Part shown: positions 56,727-64,000 of the stretch, one piece after another | Position numbering within the stretch: position 1 is the first letter of the stretch | Layout of the letters: the number at the start of each line of letters is the position of its first letter | DNA from: an uncultured Paracoccus sp. | GTDB lineage: Bacteria > Pseudomonadota > Alphaproteobacteria > Rhodobacterales > Rhodobacteraceae | Assembly (NCBI RefSeq): GCF_947487305.1 | Contig: NZ_CANKWH010000010.1 | Location: 62,001-126,000 of the forward strand | Length of the DNA: 64,000 bases | Direction: 5' to 3' | Translations under genes and position numbers: made by a program | Notes under the pieces: model-generated | What the model saw: the letters and a program-made list of their open reading frames with translations, nothing else | The model's database searches: none | What the model was told of the DNA's origin: nothing

Positions 56727-57883
56727 TGGAGGAAATCGGCTGGGTCTCGATCATCGGGCGGATGGCGGCGGTGTTGTGGCCCGTCTGGCTGGGCATGGCG
56801 CTGGTCTTTGCGCTGTCCTTCACCTTCAAGCGGCGGCTGGGGCTTTACGGCAAGCTGTTTGATTCAAATATCGGCATGGTCGGCTTTGCGCTGGTGCTGT
56901 TCTGGCTGCTGGTCGCCGTCTTCGCGCCGCAGATCGCCACGCATGATCCGCTGGCGCAGCTCTCTGGGATGAAGAACGCCGTGCCGGGAACCCCGACCGG
57001 GCAGGAGGGGGGCTATCCCTATTACCTGCTCGGTGGCGATTCACTGGCGCGCGACGTCTTCTCGCGGATGATCATGGGCGCGCGGGACGTGCTGAAGATC
57101 GCCCCCGCCGCCGCGCTGATTGCCTATGCGGTGGGCATCTGCCTCGGTCTGCCGGCGGGCTATATCGGCGGCTGGTGGGATGACGTCCTGTCTTTCCTCG
57201 CCAATCTGGTGCTGGCCTTCCCGGTGATCCTGCTGTTCTTCCTGCTCGTCACGCCCGAGATCCGCGCCACCGGCATTCCGAACATCATGGCTGCCGTGTT
57301 GTTCGCCATCCCGCTGGTGCTGATCGGGCTGATGATCCAGACCCGTTTCGTCACCCAGCCCGGCAAGAAGTGGGGCTGGCTGGGCGTGCTGGGCGTGCTG
57401 GGGATCTGGGCCTATCTGGGGCTGGCCTTCAACGCCGATCCGCTTGGCGTCTGGCGGATGCCGCCGAACCTTCTGAACGTCTTCATTGCGGTGGTTTTCG
57501 TGAACGCGCCCACGGTCTTCCGCATCGTGCGCGGGATCACCATGGACATCCGCAACCGCGACTATGTCGCCGCCGCCCAGACCCGGGGGGAGAGCAGCGC
57601 CTATATCATGCTGTGGGAGATCCTGCCCAATGCGCGCGGCCCGCTGATCGTCGATTTCTGCCTGCGCATCGGCTATACGACGATCCTTCTGGGGACGCTC
57701 GGCTTCTTCGGCCTCGGCGTCTCGCCCGAGAGCCCGGACTGGGGCTCGACCATCAACGAGGGGCGGCGGCTTCTGACCGCCTATCCCCATGCCGCGCTGG
57801 CGCCGGCCATCGCGCTGATGTCTCTGGTATTGGGCCTGAACCTGCTGGCCGACGGGCTGCGCGAGGAAAGTCTGAGGGATTGA
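56726..57883 (+). CDS. ABC transporter permease, DppC/OppC type
   Basis: 385 residues from the ATG at 56726, seven bases after AAGGA and overlapping the previous stop by one base; a GTG three bases earlier is an alternative. An extended cytoplasmic/N-terminal part precedes the family core NIGMVGFALVLFWLLVAVFA. GDSLARDVFSRMIMGARDVL and RDYVAAAQTRGESSAYIMLW are the DppC signatures. At 385 residues it is longer than the usual 290-300 because of an insertion around residues 185-260 with additional hydrophobic helices. Confidence 0.92.
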   Translation: MEEIGWVSIIGRMAAVLWPVWLGMALVFALSFTFKRRLGLYGKLFDSNIGMVGFALVLFWLLVAVFAPQIATHDPLAQLSGMKNAVPGTPTGQEGGYPYYLLGGDSLARDVFSRMIMGARDVLKIAPAAALIAYAVGICLGLPAGYIGGWWDDVLSFLANLVLAFPVILLFFLLVTPEIRATGIPNIMAAVLFAIPLVLIGLMIQTRFVTQPGKKWGWLGVLGVLGIWAYLGLAFNADPLGVWRMPPNLLNVFIAVVFVNAPTVFRIVRGITMDIRNRDYVAAAQTRGESSAYIMLWEILPNARGPLIVDFCLRIGYTTILLGTLGFFGLGVSPESPDWGSTINEGRRLLTAYPHAALAPAIALMSLVLGLNLLADGLREESLRD

Positions 57884-57887
57884 GATC

Positions 57888-59990
57888 ATGACCGAGACAG
57901 CCACCCAAACGGGCAGCGATCAGCCGATCCTCGAGATCGACAAACTGTCCATCAGCTTCTTCACCCGGCTCAGGGAAATTCCGGCGGTGATGGATTTTTC
58001 CTGCACGGTCATGCCCGGCGAGGCGGTGGGGCTGGTGGGCGAATCAGGTTGCGGCAAGTCCACCGTGGCGCTCGGGGTGATGCAAGATCTGGGCGTCAAT
58101 GGCCGGATCGTCGGCGGCTCCATCAAGTTCCGTGGCCGCGACATGACCCAGATGTCGCAGGAGGAGCTGCGCCAGATCCGCGGCAGCCAGATCGCCATGA
58201 TCTATCAGGAGCCGATGGCCAGCCTGAACCCGGCCATGCGCATCGGCGACCAATTGGCCGAAGTGCCGATGCTGCATGAAAAGACCAGCAAGGCCGCGGC
58301 GATGGCACTGGCGCGGCAACTGGTCGCCGATGTGCGCCTGCCCGACCCTGACCGTATCCTGCGCAGTTACCCGCACCAGCTGTCGGGCGGGCAGCAGCAG
58401 CGCATCGTCATCGCCATGGCGCTGATGTCGAAGCCGGCCTTGCTGATCCTTGACGAGCCGACCACCGCGCTCGACGTGACGGTCGAGGCCGGGATCGTCG
58501 AGCTGGTGAAGGATCTGGGCCGGAAATACGGCACCTCGATGCTGTTCATCAGCCACAATCTCGGCCTGATCCTCGAGACCTGCGACCGCATCTGCGTGAT
58601 GTATTCGGGCGAGGCGGTCGAGACCGGCAGTGTCGAACAGGTGTTCGACCATATGCGCCACCCCTATACGCAGGCGCTGTTCCGCTCGATCCCGTTGCCG
58701 GGCGCGAACAAGAACAGCCGACCGCTGGTGGCGATTCCGGGGAATTTTCCCTTGCCGCATGAACGACCGCAGGGCTGCAATTTCGGCCCGCGCTGCGATT
58801 ATTTCGTCGAGGGCGTCTGCAATGTAGCCGATATCCACATGCAGCCGGTGCCGGGCGAGGCGCGGCATGACACGCGCTGCCTGCGCTTCGAAGAAATCGA
58901 TTGGGACGCGCCGGTCAAGGCGGCGGTGGCGACCGAAAAGACCCAGATCGGCGAAGTCGTGCTGAAAATGGACGATGTGCGCAAATACTATCAGACCAGC
59001 GCCGGCATGTTCGGCGGCGGCGATGCGCAGGTGGTCAAGGCCAATGAATCGCTGTCATTCGACGCGCGCGAGGGCGAGACGCTGGCCATCGTGGGCGAAT
59101 CCGGCTGTGGGAAATCGACCTTCGCCAAGGTGCTGATGGGGCTCGAGACGGCGACAGCGGGCGAGATCCTGCTCTATGACCAGTCGATCGAGAATACCCC
59201 GATCCAGAAGCGCGCCACCGATACGGTCTCCTCGGTGCAGATGGTGTTCCAGAATCCCTTCGACACGCTGAACCCCTCGATGACCGTGGGCCGGCAAATC
59301 ATCCGCGCGCTGGAGATCTTTGGCGAGGGCAAGACCGATGCCGAGCGGCGCGACCGGATGCTGCAACTTCTGGATCTGGTGAAACTGCCCCGCGCCTTTG
59401 CCGAGCGGATGCCGCGCCAGCTGTCGGGCGGGCAGAAGCAGCGGGTGGGCATTGCCCGCGCCTTTGCCGGGGGCGCCAAGATCGTGGTGGCGGACGAGCC
59501 GGTTTCGGCGCTGGATGTCTCGGTTCAGGCGGCGGTGACGCAGCTTCTGATGGATATTCAGCGCGAGAACGGCACGACGCTGCTGTTCATCAGCCATGAC
59601 CTCAGCATCGTCCGCTATCTCTCGGACCGGGTGATGGTGATGTATCTGGGTCATGTGGTGGAACTCGGCACGACCGATCAGGTCTTTGCCCCGCCCTATC
59701 ACCCCTATACCGAGGCGCTGCTGTCGGCCGTTCCGATTGCCGATACCCATGTGAAGAAGCGCAAGATCGTGCTGGAGGGGGATATTCCCTCGGCGGTGAA
59801 CCCGCCGCCGGGCTGTCCGTTCCAGACCCGCTGCCGCTGGAAGTCGCAGGTGCCGGGCGGGCTTTGCGAGACCGAGATGCCGCCGCTGAAGGAACTGCCC
59901 GGCGGGCATCGGATCAAGTGCCATCTGAGCGATGCGCAGATGGCGGCGATGGAGCCGGTTTTCAGCGTCGAGCCGACGGCGGCGGAATAG
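57888..59990 (+). CDS. Fused double ATP-binding protein of the peptide-type ABC importer
   Basis: 700 residues containing two DppD/DppF-like ATPases in tandem. First half: Walker A GLVGESGCGKSTVALG at about residue 46, signature LSGGQQQRIVIAMAL, Walker B LLILDEPTTALD, then an oligopeptide-transporter C-terminal Cys-rich tail. Second half: Walker A IVGESGCGKSTFAKV, LSGGQKQRVGIARAF and VVADEPVSALD, with its own C-terminal domain (GCPFQTRCRW). It supplies energy for both permeases, so the importer is complete within this operon. Confidence 0.94.
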   Translation: MTETATQTGSDQPILEIDKLSISFFTRLREIPAVMDFSCTVMPGEAVGLVGESGCGKSTVALGVMQDLGVNGRIVGGSIKFRGRDMTQMSQEELRQIRGSQIAMIYQEPMASLNPAMRIGDQLAEVPMLHEKTSKAAAMALARQLVADVRLPDPDRILRSYPHQLSGGQQQRIVIAMALMSKPALLILDEPTTALDVTVEAGIVELVKDLGRKYGTSMLFISHNLGLILETCDRICVMYSGEAVETGSVEQVFDHMRHPYTQALFRSIPLPGANKNSRPLVAIPGNFPLPHERPQGCNFGPRCDYFVEGVCNVADIHMQPVPGEARHDTRCLRFEEIDWDAPVKAAVATEKTQIGEVVLKMDDVRKYYQTSAGMFGGGDAQVVKANESLSFDAREGETLAIVGESGCGKSTFAKVLMGLETATAGEILLYDQSIENTPIQKRATDTVSSVQMVFQNPFDTLNPSMTVGRQIIRALEIFGEGKTDAERRDRMLQLLDLVKLPRAFAERMPRQLSGGQKQRVGIARAFAGGAKIVVADEPVSALDVSVQAAVTQLLMDIQRENGTTLLFISHDLSIVRYLSDRVMVMYLGHVVELGTTDQVFAPPYHPYTEALLSAVPIADTHVKKRKIVLEGDIPSAVNPPPGCPFQTRCRWKSQVPGGLCETEMPPLKELPGGHRIKCHLSDAQMAAMEPVFSVEPTAAE

Positions 59991-60031
59991 GGTCGGGCGC
60001 GGCCCGTGCTGGTCGCACAGGCCAAATGAGT

Positions 60032-60628
60032 TCAGGCCCGCATCTCGGCCATGATCGATTCCGCCAGTTCCGCCGCAGCCTCCGGCCCCGGCAGCGTGTC
60101 GTTCAGCAGGAAATACCAGATCATCGAGATGATCCGCTGCTCGGCCCGCCTTGCGGTGACGGCGGGATTGAGCTGCCCCCGCTCTTCTGCGCGACGAATG
60201 ATGTTGTCCAGCAGCAGCCAGCGTTCGCGCCGCTCGCGGTGCAGCGCCTCGCGGATGGTGGCATCGCTTTGCGCCTCGGCGATCAGCAGGCGCAGCATGG
60301 GCGCCAGCGGTTCCTGGCCATCGCTGCCCTGCATCTGGCGCAGCATCTGGGCGATGAAGGCGGTCACGTCGCTGGTCAGGTCGCCGGTATCGATATCCCC
60401 AAGCGTTGATTTCGCCCGCGAATAGAGCGCCAGCAGCAGATGCCCCCGGCTTGGCCACCAGCGATAGAGCGTGGCCTTGCCCGCGCGGGCGCGGCGGGCC
60501 ACGGCCTCCATCGTCAGCTTCTGATAGCCCTCCTCGGCAATGATCTCGGCGGCGGCGTCCATCACCGCCTGTTCGGTGTCGGGGTTGCGGCGGGCACCGA
60601 CCGAGGTGCGGGGAGGTTCGACAGCCAT
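60032..60628 (-). CDS. TetR-family transcriptional regulator
   Basis: 198 residues from the ATG at 60628 (MAVEPPRTSVGARRNPDTEQ); a GTG three codons earlier is possible. The HTH is at about residues 20-65 (AAAEIIAEEGYQKLTMEAVA, then RRARAGKATLYRWWPSR). The C-terminal helical domain matches the TetR_C_16/33 style found in proteobacterial repressors. It is divergent from a 72-residue membrane protein, and the gap contains two copies of a 15-base motif that should be its operator. Confidence 0.9.
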   Translation of the reverse strand: MAVEPPRTSVGARRNPDTEQAVMDAAAEIIAEEGYQKLTMEAVARRARAGKATLYRWWPSRGHLLLALYSRAKSTLGDIDTGDLTSDVTAFIAQMLRQMQGSDGQEPLAPMLRLLIAEAQSDATIREALHRERRERWLLLDNIIRRAEERGQLNPAVTARRAEQRIISMIWYFLLNDTLPGPEAAAELAESIMAEMRA

Positions 60629-60653
60629 TTTTCTCACATTGCCTATTGCGATA

Positions 60654-60691
60654 CGATACGTTCCGTTCTATATGATCGATACGAAACGTTC
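60654..60691. promoter_or_regulatory. Two operator-like repeats between the TetR and small membrane protein genes
   Basis: CGATACGTTCCGTTC (60654-60668) and CGATACGAAACGTTC (60677-60691) agree at 12 of 15 positions and are 23 bases apart. They fill the spacer between the divergent starts, the position of most TetR operators. Confidence 0.65.
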
Positions 60692-60706
60692 ATATTGGTG
60701 TCTGCC

Positions 60707-60925
60707 ATGTCCGCGCAAGCTTCTCAACCCTCCCGCATCCGCTTTGCGATGCTTGTCTTTGCCTTTGTCTATCCGCTGGTCACGCTGGGGCTGATGGTCC
60801 TGATGCCGTTGACCCAGGGCTGGCCAGTGCCGGCCCGCACGCTGATCCTTGTGCCGGTCATCGTCTGCGCGATGATCTGGGGGATCATCCCGCTGATCCA
60901 CACGAGGCTGCGTCACCTGCTGTAA
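60707..60925 (+). CDS. Small two-helix membrane protein (DUF2798-like)
   Basis: 72 residues starting MSAQASQPSRIRFAMLVFAF. Two hydrophobic helices lie at about 12-34 and 42-62, with a basic end (IHTRLRHLL). Size and pattern fit the DUF2798 family of small inner-membrane proteins, whose function is unknown; they are frequently next to TetR genes. It is likely repressed by the divergent regulator. It ends before a shared hairpin with the convergent AtoE gene. Confidence 0.75.
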   Translation: MSAQASQPSRIRFAMLVFAFVYPLVTLGLMVLMPLTQGWPVPARTLILVPVIVCAMIWGIIPLIHTRLRHLL

Positions 60926-60947
60926 GCCCGGCGCCTGACAAAGAAGA

Positions 60948-60973
60948 ACGGCGGGACCGGAAGGCCCCGCCGT
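60948..60973. terminator. Bidirectional hairpin
   Basis: ACGGCGGGACC-GGAA-GGCCCCGCCGT pairs with one mismatch and has a stable GGAA loop. It lies between two convergent genes and can serve both. Confidence 0.75.
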
Positions 60974-60996
60974 GTGTCGTTCCGGTGCTGTGGTGG

Positions 60997-62310
60997 CTAG
61001 AGCAGCAACAAGAGCCCGCCGATGACCAAGCCGGTGATCAGCAGATGCACCACGCAGAAGCCCATGATATCGCGCGGCTTCAGCCCGGCAATGCCGAGCA
61101 TCGGCAGCGCCCAGAAGGGTTGCAACAGGTTCGTCCAGGCATCGCCCCAGGCCACGCCCATCACCACGCGCGGCATGTCGGCACCAAGGGCCGCGGCAGC
61201 CGGCAGCATGACCGGGGCCTGCACCGCCCATTGACCACCGCCCGAGGGCACGAAGATGTTCACGATCCCTGCCGAGATGAAGCTCCAGAAGGGCAGGGTG
61301 GTGGCGGTCGAGATCGAGACGAACCATTCCGACAGGCTGGCCGCGAGACCGCTCTGGGTCATGATCGCCATGATCCCGGCATAGAAGGGGAACTGGATCA
61401 CGATCCCGGCCCCGCCGCGCACGCCCTCGTCCAGCGCCGCCAGCAGGCTGCGAGCAGTGCCGTGGCACAGGATGCCGACGAAGAGGAAGAGGAAGTTCAC
61501 CACGTTGAGGTTGATCGCCCCGCCGCCGATGAAATGCAGCGCCAGCCAGATCACCCCCGGAATGCCGATGGCCCACATCAAGAGCCGGCTGTTCTCCAGC
61601 CGCTCGGCCGGGGTGGCATTGGCGGGCAGGGGGGCGGGTGCCGCGTCATTGCCAAGCTTGGCCGGATCGACCAGCACCTGTTCCGATTCGGGCGGCAGCA
61701 TCCCGCGATTGACCAGCGGGACGATGATGAACAGCGCCGCGACGATGGCGAGGTTCCAGACCGAGAAGATCGTGTCCGAAGTAGAAATTACCCCGATCTC
61801 GGCTTCGGTGAAATGCCCGGGCGTGGCGATGGTCAGCGGGATCGAGCCCGACATGCCGCCATGCCAGATGACGAAGCCTGAATAGGCAGCTGCGACCAGA
61901 AGCCGGTAGTCGACCTTGATCTGACGCGCCAGTTCCTTGGCGAAGATGGCGCCGACGACCAGCCCGAAGCCCCAGTTGATCCAGCTGGCCGCCAGCGAGA
62001 CGACGCTGACGAGGATGATCGCCGACCCGCGCGAGGTCGCCAGCCCGGCCAGACGCTGCAGGATCTTCCGCACCGGCGGCGACGAGGCGAGGATGAAGCC
62101 GGTGACCAGCACCAGCAGCATCTGCATCGAGAAGGCCAGAAGCTCCCAGAAGCCGTTGCCCCACATGCGGATCAGATCGACCGGGTTGGTGCCCTCGCTG
62201 ACGATGGCCGCCAGCGCGGCCACCAGCGTCAGGACGATGACGAAGATGAAGGCATCGGGCAGCCACCGCTCCATCAGGCGGGTGGCTGGCCGGGATAGGG
62301 CTCTAAGCAT
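60997..62310 (-). CDS. atoE: AtoE-type short-chain fatty acid transporter
   Basis: 437 residues with about 11-12 helices. The start MLRALSRPATRLMERWLPDA and the motifs ASWINWGFGLVVGAIFAKEL and GMSGSIPLTIATPGH match the AtoE/scFAT family, which carries acetoacetate or short-chain fatty acids across the inner membrane. FVPSGGGQWAVQAPVMLPAA is the conserved C-terminal signature. The gene is alone; no ato CoA-transferase genes are nearby, so the symbol rests on the protein family only. The TetR repressor is on the far side of the small membrane protein gene and may not control it. Confidence 0.9.
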   Translation of the reverse strand: MLRALSRPATRLMERWLPDAFIFVIVLTLVAALAAIVSEGTNPVDLIRMWGNGFWELLAFSMQMLLVLVTGFILASSPPVRKILQRLAGLATSRGSAIILVSVVSLAASWINWGFGLVVGAIFAKELARQIKVDYRLLVAAAYSGFVIWHGGMSGSIPLTIATPGHFTEAEIGVISTSDTIFSVWNLAIVAALFIIVPLVNRGMLPPESEQVLVDPAKLGNDAAPAPLPANATPAERLENSRLLMWAIGIPGVIWLALHFIGGGAINLNVVNFLFLFVGILCHGTARSLLAALDEGVRGGAGIVIQFPFYAGIMAIMTQSGLAASLSEWFVSISTATTLPFWSFISAGIVNIFVPSGGGQWAVQAPVMLPAAAALGADMPRVVMGVAWGDAWTNLLQPFWALPMLGIAGLKPRDIMGFCVVHLLITGLVIGGLLLLL

Positions 62311-62389
62311 AGGTTACTCCTCACATTTCCCCCCGCGACGTTGGGCGAAGGATCATGTGAAGGCAAGGCGCAGAGGCGATGTTAGCGCA

Positions 62390-63832
62390 TCAGCTTTCGC
62401 GGAAGGCGCGGTTGAAGTAATCGGCCAGCGGTTTCACCAGGTAATCCATGGGGCTGCGCTCGCCGGTCTGGATATAGACCTCGACAGGCATGCCGGGGAC
62501 GAGCTCAAGCCCGTCAAGCTTGTCCATCTCGTGCGGCAGAAGCGTGACCTCGGCACGGTAATAGGGGGTGCGTGTCGCCTCGTCGATCAGCGCATCGGCC
62601 GAGACCCGCAGCACCTGCCCGTCGATCTCGGGCGTCGTGCGCGACGAGAAGGAGGAGAAGCGCAGCACCACCTCCTGGCCGGGCCGAACCTCGTCGACGT
62701 TGATCGTCGCCAGACGGGCACCGATGATCAGCGGGCGGTCCTGCGGGATGATGTACATCACCGGATCGGCCGGCCGGATGACCGAGCGGGGCGTGGTGAA
62801 CAGCAGCTGGTAGATGATGCCCGAGACCGGCGCGCGGATCTCGAGCCGGCTGACCTGTTCGGTGAGGCTGCGGCGGCGCTCGGCCAGTTCCAGTTCGCGA
62901 TAGCCCAGATCGCGCAATTCTGTCTCGGCGGTCTCGCGGCGCTCGGCGTTCAGGCGCAGCTTCTCGATGCCGATCTCGGTCTGCCGGGTCTCGGCCTGCG
63001 CGCGTGTGGCCTGCATCTCGCCCAGCTGACCATCCAGTCGTGCCGCCTCGCGTTCCAGGGCCAGCACGCGCGAGGCCTGCGCCAGACCCTTGTCCAGCAG
63101 CGAGCGCTGATCGGTCAGCTCTTGTTCGATCAGGTCGCGCTGCGCGCCGAGGGCGACGAACTGCGCGTCGATGCCCTTGATCTGCTGGGTCAGCTGCTCG
63201 GCCTGCTTGGACAACTGTTCCAGCGATTGCTGGATGGTATCGCGGCGGGCGTCGAACAGGCTCTGCTGCCCCTCCATCAGCTCGACCAGTTGCGGGTCGG
63301 TCTTGGCGGTCTCGATCAGGTCGGCCGGAAACTCGATCGTCGCGGCATCGGCCCGCTCGGCCTCCAGCCGGCCGCGGCGGGCGAGGATCTCGAAATACTG
63401 GCCCTCGACGATGGTCAGCTCGGTTTGCAGCAGGTTGCCATCCAGCCGGATCAGCGGCTGACCTGCCGCGACCGTCTCGCCCTCGGTGACGAGAATCTCG
63501 GAGATCACCCCGCCATCAGGGTGCTGCACGACCTGACGGTTCTGCTCGACCTCGACCTGTCCCGGGGCGACCACGGCACCGGCAATGCGGGTGAACATGG
63601 CCCAGGCCCCGAAGCCGCCGAACAGCAGGAAGATGCCCAGAAGTCCCGTGAACACCGCGCCGCGCACTGGCCAACGCTTGACGACCTCGGCCTTGCTGAC
63701 CCCGACCTTGATCGCGGGCGGAGGCGGCGGTGGCGGGCCCGGGTCGACGAGTTCGGCATCCGGAATGGCCTGCTGCTTGATCGGCTGTATCCGGGCCATC
63801 GGCTGGCCCTTGGGCTGGTCCTGTCCGCTCAT
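62390..63832 (-). CDS. Type I secretion membrane fusion protein (HlyD/PrtE family)
   Basis: 480 residues. A cytoplasmic tail with a run of nine prolines (about 31-39) precedes a membrane helix at 57-80. The periplasmic part starts GAVVAPGQVEVEQNRQVVQH with GVISEILVTEGETVAAGQPL, then a long coiled coil (about 150-330) and the second lipoyl/barrel region (LEIRAPVSGIIYQLLFTTPR). The C-terminus MPVEVYIQTGERSPMDYLVK matches PrtE/LapC-type adaptors. It overlaps by four bases the end of the ABC transporter gene, so the two form a secretion unit. The outer-membrane TolC and the substrate are not in the window. Confidence 0.93.
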   Translation of the reverse strand: MSGQDQPKGQPMARIQPIKQQAIPDAELVDPGPPPPPPPAIKVGVSKAEVVKRWPVRGAVFTGLLGIFLLFGGFGAWAMFTRIAGAVVAPGQVEVEQNRQVVQHPDGGVISEILVTEGETVAAGQPLIRLDGNLLQTELTIVEGQYFEILARRGRLEAERADAATIEFPADLIETAKTDPQLVELMEGQQSLFDARRDTIQQSLEQLSKQAEQLTQQIKGIDAQFVALGAQRDLIEQELTDQRSLLDKGLAQASRVLALEREAARLDGQLGEMQATRAQAETRQTEIGIEKLRLNAERRETAETELRDLGYRELELAERRRSLTEQVSRLEIRAPVSGIIYQLLFTTPRSVIRPADPVMYIIPQDRPLIIGARLATINVDEVRPGQEVVLRFSSFSSRTTPEIDGQVLRVSADALIDEATRTPYYRAEVTLLPHEMDKLDGLELVPGMPVEVYIQTGERSPMDYLVKPLADYFNRAFRES

Positions 63833-64000
63833 GTAATGCCCCCACTCTGACCCGCGCCCTGTGACTGGCGGATCTGCTCGGCGTTCTTGACCATGGATTT
63901 CAGTACCTCGTCACGCGGCCCGAAGGCGCGGCGTTGACCCTGATCGAGCACCAGCAGCAATTCGCATTCGGCGATCGCGGCAGGCCGGTGGGCCATGATG
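63829..64000 (-). CDS. Type I secretion ABC transporter, C-terminal fragment (rest outside window)
   Basis: 57 codons on the minus strand, running off the window edge. The readable part begins with the H-loop histidine region MAHRPAAIAECELLLVLDQG and continues QRRAFGPRDEVLKSMVKNAE, matching the end of PrtD/HlyB-like transporters. The stop overlaps the start of the adaptor gene (ATGA). It powers export of an RTX-type or similar protein from cytoplasm to medium. Confidence 0.9.
   Translation of the reverse strand, partial: IMAHRPAAIAECELLLVLDQGQRRAFGPRDEVLKSMVKNAEQIRQSQGAGQSGGIT

Overview
The window looks like chromosomal DNA of a Paracoccus-like member of the Rhodobacteraceae (Alphaproteobacteria). 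The basis is high GC content, the block rpsT-dnaA-dnaN-recF-gyrB, an alphaproteobacterial flagellar set (flbT, flaF, a short flagellin, a DUF1217 protein, a FlgJ-like rod-binding protein), a Hint-domain protein of the type common in this family, and molybdenum formate dehydrogenase accessory genes. The genus is an inference from gene content; no 16S gene is present.

Layout. 1-1226: end of a formate dehydrogenase operon (alpha subunit tail, fdhD, fdsD). 1398-5972: a cysteine hydrolase, then an EmrA/EmrB-like efflux pair divergent from a LysR regulator. 6144-9538: a small accessory region with lower GC, holding an orphan BrnA-like protein, an ImmA/IrrE metallopeptidase gene split by an IS1380-family element with a clear 5-bp target duplication, and a small two-helix membrane protein overlapping the ImmA 3' end. 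9543-12881: carB. 13066-18427: flagellar genes in two divergent groups. 18595-23981: a Hint protein, ubiB and ubiE, mutM (TTG start), and an enoyl-CoA hydratase. 24133-33456: rpsT, dnaA, dnaN, recF, a LysE exporter, a phospholipase D family protein and gyrB. 33644-34429: an outer-membrane barrel protein. 34419-40855: the ligase-associated DNA repair set (pdeM, lhr, ATP-dependent ligase, MBL exonuclease), split by a divergent SGNH lipoprotein gene. 40886-44187: Lrp regulator, class V aminotransferase, WYL regulator, GST.

44191-59990 is the most interesting part, a catabolic locus of roughly 15.8 kb. On one side are a GMC oxidoreductase and a non-pyrrolysine MttB-family methyltransferase. In the middle is an XRE regulator. 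On the other side are a membrane desaturase/hydroxylase, a PhnD-like protein, two FAD amine oxidoreductases (one fused to GcvT domains) and a complete peptide-type ABC importer. A conserved 20-base motif lies at the same distance and orientation upstream of both divergent operons, which suggests one regulon. The likely job is uptake and stepwise oxidation and demethylation of an N-methylated or quaternary amine; the substrate is not deducible from sequence.

60032-62310: TetR regulator, a small membrane protein and an AtoE-type short-chain fatty acid transporter. 62390-64000: the adaptor and the end of the ATPase of a type I secretion system, running off the window. No tRNA, rRNA or CRISPR array was recognised.
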